Shown piece by piece: positions 55,777 through 64,000 of a DNA stretch of 64,000 nucleotides. Source of the DNA: Massilia brevitalea (lineage in GTDB: Bacteria; Pseudomonadota; Gammaproteobacteria; Burkholderiales; Burkholderiaceae_D). The translations under genes and the position numbers were made by a program. The notes below the pieces were generated by a model that made no database searches, had not been told where the DNA came from, and saw nothing but the letters and a program-made list of their open reading frames with translations. Position 1 is the first letter of the stretch; every line of letters begins with the position of its first letter. The DNA lies in assembly GCF_030711405.1 (NCBI RefSeq), contig NZ_JAULSI010000006.1, positions 71,390 to 135,389 on the forward strand, given 5' to 3'.

Positions 55777-55822
55777 CCAGCGCGATTGTAGCGAATTTTT
55801 GGCAGGAAAAACCACGGCCGCT

Positions 55823-56497
55823 TTAAAAGCATTGCACGTTGGCTCCGTTGCGCGTGCACAAGCGGCCTTCGCTGCTGACGCCGGCGTTGCCGACATTCGT
55901 CTGGTAGGTGGCGCCGCCCGTGTCGGTGCAGGTGTTGCCGAGGCAGCTGTTGAGGCGGGCGGAACCGGGCTGCGGCGCGGCGGGCCGGGCTGGCGATGGT
56001 ATCGGCGGCGTGACCACCGTATCCGGCTGTACCCCGGGCACGCGGGCGATGTCTTGCCGGGCCGGGCGCCGCGCTGCGGCATTGGTCTGCTTGTTCGTGC
56101 CCTTGCTGTCGGTCTTGGCCGGGTCCGTCTGCTGGGGCGCCGGGCGCGCCGACGGATCGGCTTCCCGGTGCGGCTGCTGTTGCGGCGTACCGCCGGCTTT
56201 TTCTTCCTGGGCCTGCGGGGTTTGCTCGGGCTGGGCGCCGGGCTCGGACCGGGTGGTCTGCGGGTGCAGCACCGGGCCATAGCTGGGGCCGGTGGCGGGA
56301 GCCGGCTGGCGCGGTGCCTGGGCCGCTTGCCCGGATTGGCGCTGTGGATCGGGCTGTGGCTCGGACCGCGGCGCGGATGGCGTCTGCGCTTGGACCGGTT
56401 GTGCCGCCGCTGCAGCGGCCAGCGCCACGATCAGGGCCAGGGCAATCCGGGTGGCCCGAAAAGGCTTCGAGTGCTTGAGGTGGGTAGCGTGCTTCAT
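55823..56497 (-). CDS. Secreted Pro/Gln-rich protein with C-terminal Cys domain, unknown function
   Basis: A 224-residue exported protein. A signal peptide (cleavage near PVQA, about residue 38) leads into 130 residues rich in Pro, Gln and Ala, almost certainly disordered. The last 45 residues hold four Cys (SCLGNTCTDTGG and RLCTRNGANVQC), probably two disulfides. The ATG at 56497 has GGAGG five bases upstream. I do not recognise the family. It is a single gene, divergent from the CoA-transferase gene. Confidence 0.6.
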   Translation of the reverse strand: MKHATHLKHSKPFRATRIALALIVALAAAAAAQPVQAQTPSAPRSEPQPDPQRQSGQAAQAPRQPAPATGPSYGPVLHPQTTRSEPGAQPEQTPQAQEEKAGGTPQQQPHREADPSARPAPQQTDPAKTDSKGTNKQTNAAARRPARQDIARVPGVQPDTVVTPPIPSPARPAAPQPGSARLNSCLGNTCTDTGGATYQTNVGNAGVSSEGRLCTRNGANVQCF

Positions 56498-56677
56498 GGC
56501 GTCCTCCATGCGGCCTGCGGCCGATACGGGAATTATCGGCCGCCCCTGCCTGTCATGGCGCGCGCCAGCATGGGCGTTTCGTCAAGTCCGTGTCAGTTTC
56601 ACGGTTTACGCTGCAGGGATGATCCGGCAATGTTGTTGATGCTTGCCGCGACAACAATCACAACGATGGAGACGGCA

Positions 56678-57976
56678 ATGCAGACAGTTCACGCGCTCTA
56701 CCAGGCCAAACGGACCGACGCCGCTGGGGCCCTGGCGCACTTGCGGGACCAGGACATGATCATCGTGCCGACCGGGGTCGGCGAGCCGCCTGCCCTGCTC
56801 ACGGCACTGTCCGAGGCGCGCACGCGCTGGCAAGGGATCCGGGTGGCGCAGATCCTGGCGATGCGCAAGTACGGCTACTTCGAGCAGGACACTGCCCGGC
56901 ACGTGCGGCACGCGGCGCTGTTTTTCGGCGGCGCCTCGCGCGGGGGCGGCCAGGGCGGCTGGTGCGACTTCATCCCGAATTATTTTTCCGAGATCCCGAC
57001 CCTGATCGAGCGCGGCCTGATGCCGGCCGATGTGGTGTTTGCCATGGCGTCGAGCATGAATGCCCAGGGCTACTTTGCGCTCAGCCTGGGCACCGACTAC
57101 ACCATGGCTGCGGTGGCCAGGGCGCGCGTGGTGGTGCTGGAAGTGAACCCGCACGTGCCTTTCGCGCACGGCCAGTGTCACGTGCACATTTCGCAGGTGA
57201 CGGCGCTGGTCGAGGATGACACGCCGATCCTGGAGGTGGGCCTGCCTGCCATCGGCCCGGTGCAGGAAGCCATCGGCAAGCACGTGGCCGACATGATCGA
57301 CGATGGTTCGACCTTGCAGATCGGCTATGGCGGCATTCCCGATGCAGTGGTGATGCAGCTGACCCACAAGCACGATCTCGGCATCCATACCGAGATGATC
57401 GGCGACGGCATCCTGAAGCTGGTCGAGTGCGGGGCCGTGACCAACCGCCGCAAGACCCTCCTGCCCGGCAAGATGGTGGCGACCTTCGCGCTCGGCTCGC
57501 GCAAGCTGTACGACTTCATGCACCACAACCCGATGCTGGAAATGCATCCGTCGAACTTCACCAACGACCCGTACATCGCCGGGCAGAACGACAATCTGGT
57601 GTCGGTCAACGCCAGCCTGCAGGTCGACTTGCTCGGCCAGTGCGGCAGCGAAAGCATTGCCCACCTTCCCTATTCCGGCACCGGCGGCCAGGTCGACTTC
57701 GTGCGCGCGGCGAATCGTTCGCGCGGCGGCAAGTCCTTCATCGTGCTGCCCTCGACGGCCAAGGACGGCACGATTTCGCGCATCGTGCCCACGCTCACGC
57801 CGGGCACCCACGCCACCACCAGCAAGAACGACGTCAACTACGTGGTCACCGAGTACGGCGTGGCCCAGCTGCGCGGCAAGTCTGCCAAGCAAAGGGCGCA
57901 GGAACTGATCGCGATTGCACACCCGGACTTCCGCGGCTGGCTGCGCGAAGAAGCCAACAGGATGTGCGTGTTCTGA
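56678..57976 (+). CDS. Acetyl-CoA hydrolase/transferase family protein
   Basis: A 432-residue CoA-transferase of the AcnHydrolase/4-hydroxybutyrate CoA-transferase family. Motifs include GVGEPPALLTAL near the start, GYGGIPDAVV (about 212-221) and the C-terminal QCGSESIAHLPYSGTGGQVDF, the region with the CoA-binding glycine loop. It probably moves CoA between acetyl-CoA and another acid such as succinate, propionate or 4-hydroxybutyrate; the substrate cannot be read from sequence. ATG at 56678 has GGAG six bases upstream; an ATG four codons earlier is possible. Confidence 0.85.
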   Translation: MQTVHALYQAKRTDAAGALAHLRDQDMIIVPTGVGEPPALLTALSEARTRWQGIRVAQILAMRKYGYFEQDTARHVRHAALFFGGASRGGGQGGWCDFIPNYFSEIPTLIERGLMPADVVFAMASSMNAQGYFALSLGTDYTMAAVARARVVVLEVNPHVPFAHGQCHVHISQVTALVEDDTPILEVGLPAIGPVQEAIGKHVADMIDDGSTLQIGYGGIPDAVVMQLTHKHDLGIHTEMIGDGILKLVECGAVTNRRKTLLPGKMVATFALGSRKLYDFMHHNPMLEMHPSNFTNDPYIAGQNDNLVSVNASLQVDLLGQCGSESIAHLPYSGTGGQVDFVRAANRSRGGKSFIVLPSTAKDGTISRIVPTLTPGTHATTSKNDVNYVVTEYGVAQLRGKSAKQRAQELIAIAHPDFRGWLREEANRMCVF

Positions 57977-58058
57977 CGGGAAACCTGCGCCATTGCCCTG
58001 CCCAGCCGTGCCATGATGGCTGCGACGCCGCATTGGCCGGCACCATCATGGAGGCAGG

Positions 58059-58586
58059 ATGAGCAAGCAACCCGGCATTACCGAAGACGATCATGTGCGC
58101 GGCAGCGCCGACGCCGTGGTCACGCTGATTGAATACGGCGATTTCCAGTGCCCGTATTGCGCACGCGCGCACGCGGCGCTGGGCGAATTGCAGCGCCAGC
58201 ACGGCGAGCGCTTGCGGCTGGTCTACCGGCACCTGCCGCTCTCAAGCCTGCACCCGCTGGCCCAGCCGCTGGCGGAAGCCGCCGAGGCCGCCGGCGCCCA
58301 GGGCAAGTTCTGGGACATGCACGACGCGCTGTTCGAGAACCAGGGCATGCTGGACGAGGACGCCCTGCCAGCGCTGGCCGGCGCCATGGGGATCGATGGA
58401 GGGCGCTTCCGCGACGACTTCGAAAGCGGGCGATATCGCGACAAGGTGCTGGCGCAGGCCGAAGAAGGACGCGCGATGGGCGCCAGCGGGACGCCGAGCT
58501 TCTTCATCAACGGCGAGCCCTATCATGGGGATTCGGACCACGCGTCGCTGGCGGCGGCGATTGAGCAGGCGTTGAAGAGGCGTTGA
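58059..58586 (+). CDS. DsbA-like thioredoxin-fold oxidoreductase, no signal peptide
   Basis: A 175-residue protein with the active site CPYC (Cys31-Cys34) after VTLIEYGDFQ and the cis-Pro loop TP (145-146) before SFFING, the DsbA/thioredoxin_4 arrangement. There is no signal peptide or membrane helix, so it should be cytoplasmic, where it could act in disulfide or glutathione chemistry; related domains are also fused to NhaA transporters. It lies 82 bp after the CoA-transferase gene. Confidence 0.85.
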   Translation: MSKQPGITEDDHVRGSADAVVTLIEYGDFQCPYCARAHAALGELQRQHGERLRLVYRHLPLSSLHPLAQPLAEAAEAAGAQGKFWDMHDALFENQGMLDEDALPALAGAMGIDGGRFRDDFESGRYRDKVLAQAEEGRAMGASGTPSFFINGEPYHGDSDHASLAAAIEQALKRR

Positions 58587-58758
58587 ATTTGTGCTGAGTT
58601 TGCTGCGTCGGCGTTGAATCTGCGTCGATGCAGCGTTGTCCCGGGCGTGGCGCTGGCGTCGATGTCGTCAGGCCTGACGGCAAAGCTGGGTACCGGAGCC
58701 TCAGTTGGTTAGTTACATATTTATCGCGTGCTGCCTGTTGACTGGGTTGCTGCGCAGC

Positions 58759-58793
58759 GTAGGACGCGTGGACGGCAAAGCCGTCCACCCTAC
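58759..58793. repeat. REP-like palindrome
   Basis: GTAGG and CCTAC bracket a perfect hairpin GTGGACGGC-AAA-GCCGTCCAC. The bracket matches the arms of the repeat at 11463-11618. It occupies the 218 bp gap between the convergent DsbA-like and hppA genes, which otherwise shows nothing recognisable. Confidence 0.75.
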
Positions 58794-58804
58794 GAGGATG
58801 TGCT

Positions 58805-60955
58805 TCAGGGCTGGGTGCGCGGCTGCTCGACAGCAACCCGCGTCGGCGCTGGCGCTGGCGCCGTCGTCGCGTGCGCCGGCTTGCGCATCTGCGCCAGCTG
58901 CGGCTCGGACACCGCGATCCAGCCGGCCGCCGGCAGCAGCGGCACCAGCAGCAGCGCAACGATGTTGATGATCTTGATGAGCGGGTTCACGGCCGGCCCC
59001 GCCGTGTCCTTGTAGGGGTCGCCCACAGTGTCGCCGGTGACCGCCGCCTTGTGCGTGTCGGAGCCCTTGCCGCCGAAGTTGCCGTCCTCGATGTATTTCT
59101 TGGCGTTGTCCCAGGCGCCGCCGCCGGTGGTCATCGAGATTGCCACGAACAGGCCGGTGATGATGGTGCCCATCAGCAGCCCACCCAGCGCCGCCGGCCC
59201 CAGCAGCATGCCGACCAAAATCGGCACGATCACCGGCAGCAGCGAGGGTACGACCATCTCGCGGATTGCCGAGGCGGTAAGCATGTCGACCGCCTTGTCG
59301 TATTCCGGCTTGCCGGTGCCGGCCATGATGCCGGCGATGTCGCGGAACTGGCGCCGCACTTCCACCACCACCGCGCCCGCCGCCCGCCCCACCGCTTCCA
59401 TCGCCATCGCCCCGAACAGGTAGGGAACCAGGCCGCCGATGAACAGGCCGACGATCACCATCGGGTTCGACAGTTCGAAGACGACGGACTTGCCGACCGA
59501 ATCGAGCGCGTGGGTGTAGTCGGCGAACAGCACCAGTGCCGCCAGGCCGGCCGAGCCGATGGCATAGCCCTTGGTGACGGCCTTGGTGGTATTGCCGACC
59601 GCATCGAGCGGGTCGGTAATCGCGCGCACCGAATCGGGCATGCCGCTCATCTCGGCGATGCCGCCGGCGTTGTCGGTGATCGGGCCGTAGGCATCGAGGG
59701 CGACGATGATGCCGGCCATCGACAGCATCGCGGTGGCGGCAATCGCAATGCCGTACAGCCCGCCCAGCTGGAAGGCGACCAGGATGGCGACGCAGACCGC
59801 GAGCACCGGGTAGGCCGTCGACTTCATCGACACGCCGAGGCCGGCGATGATGTTGGTGCCGTGGCCGGTGGTCGAGGCTTCGGCGATGTGGCGCACCGGC
59901 TTGAAATCGGTGCCGGTGTAGTACTCGGTGATGTAGACCATCAGGCCGGTGAGCACGATGCCGGCCACCGCGCAGCCGAGCATGCTGCCGCGCATGGCAC
60001 CGTCGCCCCAGACCAGCCAGGTGACGATTGCAAAGCCGATCAGCGACAGCCCGGCCGCCCACCACAGCCCGGTGTACAGGGCCGACATGATCTTGCGCCC
60101 CGGCTTGTGGCGCACCATGGCGCAGCCGACGATCGAGCCGAGGATGGAGACTGCGCCCAGCAGCAGTGGATACAGCATGGCCTCGCCGGCGCCGTCGACG
60201 ATCATCAGCGCGCCGAGCAGCATGGTGGCGATCAGGGTCACGACATAGGTTTCGAACAGGTCCGCCGCCATGCCGGCGCAATCGCCGACGTTGTCGCCCA
60301 CGTTGTCGGCAATCACGGCCGGGTTGCGCGGGTCATCCTCGGGAATACCGGCCTCGACCTTGCCGACCAGGTCGGCGCCGACGTCGGCGCCCTTGGTGAA
60401 GATGCCGCCGCCCAAACGCGCGAAGATGGAAATGAGCGAGGCGCCAAAGGCCAGGCCGATCAGCGGCTTGATGACGTCATGGCGCGACAGCGCGGTGTCG
60501 CCATTCGCGCTCAGGGCCCAGTAGAACAGGGTCACGCCGAGCAGGCCCAGGCCGACCACCAGCATGCCGGTGATCGCCCCGCCCTTGAAGGCGACGTCGA
60601 GCGCCTCGTTCATGCCTTTCGACGCCGCCTGGGCGGTGCGGACGTTGGCGCGCACCGAGACGTTCATGCCAATGAAGCCGCAGGCGCCGGACAGCACGGC
60701 GCCGGCCAGGAAGCCGCCCGCGGTCCAGGCGCCCAGCAAAAAGTAGATGGCAACGAGCAGCACCAGGCCGACGATGCCGATGGTGCGGTACTGGCGCCCG
60801 AGGTAGGCGGCGGCGCCTTCCTGGATGGCCAGCGAGATTTCCTGCATGCGGGCGTTGCCGGCGTCCTGGCGCAGGATCCAGGCGCGGGCCCACAGCCCGT
60901 AGATGACTGCGATGACGCCGCAGGCCACGGTAAACGTGATCAGGTTTGCTGCCAT
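58805..60955 (-). CDS. hppA: Membrane-bound proton-pumping pyrophosphatase, K+-independent type
   Basis: A 716-residue integral membrane pyrophosphatase with about 16 transmembrane helices. The substrate-binding acidic motifs are [21 protein letters not shown] and the C-terminal [18 protein letters not shown]. The diagnostic site reads GNTTKA with Lys458, which marks the K+-independent, proton-pumping branch (the K+-dependent branch has Ala). It uses pyrophosphate from biosynthesis to energise the membrane. An unusual Ala/Pro/Thr tail of about 25 residues ends the protein. Confidence 0.94.
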   Translation of the reverse strand: MAANLITFTVACGVIAVIYGLWARAWILRQDAGNARMQEISLAIQEGAAAYLGRQYRTIGIVGLVLLVAIYFLLGAWTAGGFLAGAVLSGACGFIGMNVSVRANVRTAQAASKGMNEALDVAFKGGAITGMLVVGLGLLGVTLFYWALSANGDTALSRHDVIKPLIGLAFGASLISIFARLGGGIFTKGADVGADLVGKVEAGIPEDDPRNPAVIADNVGDNVGDCAGMAADLFETYVVTLIATMLLGALMIVDGAGEAMLYPLLLGAVSILGSIVGCAMVRHKPGRKIMSALYTGLWWAAGLSLIGFAIVTWLVWGDGAMRGSMLGCAVAGIVLTGLMVYITEYYTGTDFKPVRHIAEASTTGHGTNIIAGLGVSMKSTAYPVLAVCVAILVAFQLGGLYGIAIAATAMLSMAGIIVALDAYGPITDNAGGIAEMSGMPDSVRAITDPLDAVGNTTKAVTKGYAIGSAGLAALVLFADYTHALDSVGKSVVFELSNPMVIVGLFIGGLVPYLFGAMAMEAVGRAAGAVVVEVRRQFRDIAGIMAGTGKPEYDKAVDMLTASAIREMVVPSLLPVIVPILVGMLLGPAALGGLLMGTIITGLFVAISMTTGGGAWDNAKKYIEDGNFGGKGSDTHKAAVTGDTVGDPYKDTAGPAVNPLIKIINIVALLLVPLLPAAGWIAVSEPQLAQMRKPAHATTAPAPAPTRVAVEQPRTQP

Positions 60956-61244
60956 GTCGTCCCCTTAGTTTTTCAATCAAGCAACACCACACAACGAAAG
61001 ATGCCCACCTCTTCGGCGAAGCAGTCTGCCTCACTGCGTACTGCACACATTTGATCCAAACCACTGGAACGACGGGCGCGTGAGAAAACGCCCATGGCAG
61101 CGTTGCATCCGTCTCGCCGTACTCACGTACTGTCTTCGACGAATGCGCCTTGCGCTGGACGTTTTTCACGCGCCCGGAGCCGGCATGCTGCAAAAAAAAC
61201 CAAAAAAAAGCGGACATCCCTGTCCGCTTCAGTCTCCCTTCCGA
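60956..61244. other. hppA leader / intergenic region
   Basis: A 289 bp region between hppA and adk (both minus strand). Apart from the adk terminator at 61202-61229 it probably holds the hppA promoter and 5' leader. I did not recognise a riboswitch or small RNA. Confidence 0.4.
61202..61229 (-). terminator. Rho-independent terminator of adk
   Basis: AGCGGACA-TCCC-TGTCCGCT forms an 8 bp stem with a tetraloop, followed on the minus strand by eight T. It begins 16 bp after the adk stop. Confidence 0.9.
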
Positions 61245-62122
<878 letters not shown>

Positions 62123-62887
62123 TCAAGACGCGTAGTGCAATTGCACCCGAGCTAAATCTTCCGGGGTGTCGACACCGGCCTGGGGCGCGCTGTCGGTCAC
62201 GTGGACGGCAATCGGCACGCCATGCCAGAGAACGCGCAATTGTTCCAGCGCTTCGATCTGCTCCAGCGGCGACACTTCCAGGCCCGGATAGGCTTGCAGG
62301 AAGGCGTTGCTGTAGGCGTAGAGACCGATGTGGCGCAGCGGGGCATACCCGGCAGGCAGCGAAGCAGGCAATGCATCGCGGGTGGCGGCAAAAGCGTCGC
62401 GCGCCCAGGGAATCGTGGCGCGCGAGAAGTACAGGGCGCGGCCCGCCTTGTCGAGCACGACCTTCACCACGTTCGGATTGAACACGTCGGCCACGTCGCT
62501 CAGGGGATGGGCGCAGGTCGCCATCGGCGCATCCTGGCTGATGCGCGCGGCGCAGGCCGCCAGCAGGGCCGGGTCGATCAGCGGCTCGTCGCCCTGCAGG
62601 TTGACCACGACTTCGTCGGCCGCCAGGTTCAGGGTGCGCGCCACTTCGGCGATGCGGTCGGTGCCGGACGGATGGTCGGCGCGGGTCATGACGGCTTCCA
62701 CGCCGTGTGCGGCGCAGGCAGCGGCAATATCCGCATGGTCGGTCGCGACGATGATGCGCGCCGCGCCGGACGCACGCGCGCGCTCGGCGACGCGTACGAC
62801 CATGGGTTTACCGCCGAGGTCGGCCAAGGGCTTGTTCGGCAGCCGGGTCGAGGCCAGGCGTGCCGGGATGATGACGGTAAAGCTCAT
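62123..62887 (-). CDS. kdsB: 3-deoxy-manno-octulosonate cytidylyltransferase
   Basis: A 254-residue CMP-Kdo synthetase. It has [17 protein letters not shown] near the start, the ATDHADI segment, [10 protein letters not shown] and [12 protein letters not shown], all typical of KdsB. It activates Kdo for lipid A core synthesis. ATG at 62887 gives the usual start [10 protein letters not shown]; a TTG two codons earlier is an alternative. It lies 7 bp after the Trm112 gene. Confidence 0.96.
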   Translation of the reverse strand: MSFTVIIPARLASTRLPNKPLADLGGKPMVVRVAERARASGAARIIVATDHADIAAACAAHGVEAVMTRADHPSGTDRIAEVARTLNLAADEVVVNLQGDEPLIDPALLAACAARISQDAPMATCAHPLSDVADVFNPNVVKVVLDKAGRALYFSRATIPWARDAFAATRDALPASLPAGYAPLRHIGLYAYSNAFLQAYPGLEVSPLEQIEALEQLRVLWHGVPIAVHVTDSAPQAGVDTPEDLARVQLHYAS

Positions 62888-62894
62888 CGGCAAC

Positions 62895-63065
62895 TCAGAC
62901 CGCTTCGATCTTGCGCGCCTGGTCGGCCCACATGATCGGGATACCGTCGCGGATCGGGTAAGCCAGGCGGTCCGGGCGGCAGGTCAGTTCCTGGCCTTTT
63001 TTATCGTATTCGAGCGGGCCCTTGCACAGCGGGCAGACCAGGATATCAAGCAGTCGAGCGTCCAC
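62895..63065 (-). CDS. Trm112 family protein
   Basis: A 56-residue protein with the Trm112/UPF0434 pattern [17 protein letters not shown]; only one CxxC is present, as is common in bacterial members. It starts at a GTG (63065) with GGAG seven bases upstream, overlapping the lpxK end by 20 bp. The bacterial role is not established; its place between lpxK and kdsB is widespread in Proteobacteria. Confidence 0.92.
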   Translation of the reverse strand: MDARLLDILVCPLCKGPLEYDKKGQELTCRPDRLAYPIRDGIPIMWADQARKIEAV

Positions 63066-64000
63066 GACATTTCTCCACAATTTGTTGGGCAAGCGCGGCA
63101 TCGATGCGCGCGCTGACCGGCACCACCCACAGGCGCGGGTCGTGCTTCAGGTTTTCAAGTTGCCCACATTTTACTGCATCCTTCTCGGTGATCAGGATGA
63201 CATCGGCGTCCACGCCCCTAAACGGGTCGTCGCGGAAGTCGTGGTGGTCGGGCAGCGCCAGTTCGGCGAACGACAGACCGGCGCCGCGCAGCATGGCGAA
63301 GAAGCGTCCCGGGTTGCCGATGCCGGCGGCGGCCAGGATGCGGCGGCCGGCAAAGTCGGCCAGCGGCAGGCGGTTTCCGGCGTCGATCAATTGCTCGGCA
63401 GTGTCGCCGGCCAGCGCCATGCGGTAGGGCTGGCCGCCGACGGCGCGCGCCAGCGCCGGCCCGATCCCGGGCGCATTCACCACCGTGAAGTCGCGCCGGC
63501 GCGCAGGCGGTTCGCGCAGCGGGCCGGCCGGCAGCAGCCAGCCATTGCCGACGCCACGGCCGTCGAACAGCACCACCTCGACGTCGCGCGCCAGGGCGTA
63601 ATGCTGCAGGCCGTCGTCGGTGACCAGGACATCGACCTCGGGATGCGCCGCCAGCAGCGCCCTGCCCGCCTCGGCCCGCCGGCGCCCGACGAATACCGGC
63701 ACCCGCGTGCGGCGCGCGATCAGCAGCGGCTCGTCGCCGACCTGGGCGGCATCCGATGCAATCGTCACAGCGCGCGGCGCCTCGCCTTCGCTTCCATGCC
63801 CGCGCGAAATCACGCCCGGACGCAGGCCGGCCGCCAGCAGCGCCTCGGCCAGCCAGATCGTCAGCGGGGTCTTGCCCGTACCGCCGATAAAGATATTGCC
63901 GACCACGACGACCGGCACCGGCAGGCGTTCGGACTTCAGGATACCGGCACGGAACAGCCCGGCACGCAGCGCGGCCAGCGCGCGAAACAGCAGCGACAGC
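63046..64000 (-). CDS. lpxK: Tetraacyldisaccharide 4'-kinase LpxK (5' end outside window)
   Basis: A lipid A kinase that phosphorylates the disaccharide precursor at the inner membrane. The reading frame is open to the window edge. The nucleotide-binding motif [12 protein letters not shown] and the downstream [13 protein letters not shown] (with the second Asp in the catalytic region) are present. The first visible residues ([20 protein letters not shown]) belong to the usual N-terminal membrane segment, so a further 20-30 residues are probably missing. Gene order lpxK-Trm112-kdsB is conserved. Confidence 0.95.
   Translation of the reverse strand, partial: LSLLFRALAALRAGLFRAGILKSERLPVPVVVVGNIFIGGTGKTPLTIWLAEALLAAGLRPGVISRGHGSEGEAPRAVTIASDAAQVGDEPLLIARRTRVPVFVGRRRAEAGRALLAAHPEVDVLVTDDGLQHYALARDVEVVLFDGRGVGNGWLLPAGPLREPPARRRDFTVVNAPGIGPALARAVGGQPYRMALAGDTAEQLIDAGNRLPLADFAGRRILAAAGIGNPGRFFAMLRGAGLSFAELALPDHHDFRDDPFRGVDADVILITEKDAVKCGQLENLKHDPRLWVVPVSARIDAALAQQIVEKCRGRSTA

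Noticed and set aside
54935-56677. Upstream extension of the CoA-transferase frame by about 580 codons
   Set aside because: It runs antisense through the SDR and Pro-rich genes; the true start at 56678 has a ribosome site and family length.

Overview
This window looks like the chromosome of a GC-rich betaproteobacterium of the Oxalobacteraceae (Massilia/Telluria type). The reasons are an exosortase-B (XrtB) exopolysaccharide locus with its EpsB/D/E/F/G/I/L partners, PEP-CTERM surface proteins (one with a TLDc domain), a TIGR03790 protein, short GTAGG...CCTAC intergenic palindromes and betaproteobacterial housekeeping genes. The genus is inferred from gene content; no rRNA is present.

Left end (1-11.7 kb, mostly minus strand): the end of a type II secretion cluster in the order gspG-gspF-gspE (gspE runs off the window), a predicted metallopeptidase, two small lipoproteins, then an extracellular ExeM/NucH-type nuclease followed by a PEP-CTERM protein behind what looks like a complete Pho box promoter. 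Next comes a bicistron of a PEP-CTERM TLDc protein and a TIGR03790 protein, then a repeat-rich intergenic patch.

Centre (11.7-41 kb, all minus strand): one very large exopolysaccharide locus. In transcription order: epsL, epsB (initiating phosphoglycosyltransferase), fcl, epsD, epsE, epsF, epsG, xrtB, epsI, a Wzy/ligase-type polymerase, a flippase, GT4, GT2, a secreted heparinase II/III-like lyase, GT4, a CapK/PaaK-like adenylating enzyme, GT4, a second heparinase-like protein, wecB, a WecG/CpsF glycosyltransferase, galE, a sugar-1-phosphate nucleotidyltransferase and manC. Together they supply nucleotide sugars, build a lipid-linked repeat, flip and polymerise it, export it, and probably trim or modify it. 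Many genes are coupled by ATGA overlaps.

Right part (41-64 kb): uup, a tRNA-Arg(CCU), a sugar-transfer-type ATP-grasp protein, dedA, a MarR regulator overlapping a broken acyl-CoA ligase gene, a two-component pair (a large beta-propeller hybrid kinase plus a receiver protein), gamma-glutamyltransferase, an SDR 3-hydroxyacyl-CoA dehydrogenase with an upstream palindromic operator, a secreted Pro/Gln-rich protein, an acetyl-CoA hydrolase/transferase-family enzyme, a DsbA-like protein, the proton-pumping pyrophosphatase hppA, and adk, kdsB, a Trm112-like gene and lpxK (cut by the window end).

The most unusual signals are: near-perfect in-frame tandem duplications in two coding genes (135 bp in a GT4 gene, 45 bp in the acyl-CoA ligase, which also has a one-base frameshift); an EpsG lacking the P-loop lysine; a candidate Pho box in front of the nuclease; and the TIGR03790/TLDc pair, which may form an undescribed exosortase-linked surface module. 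No CRISPR array, prophage or insertion sequence was seen.
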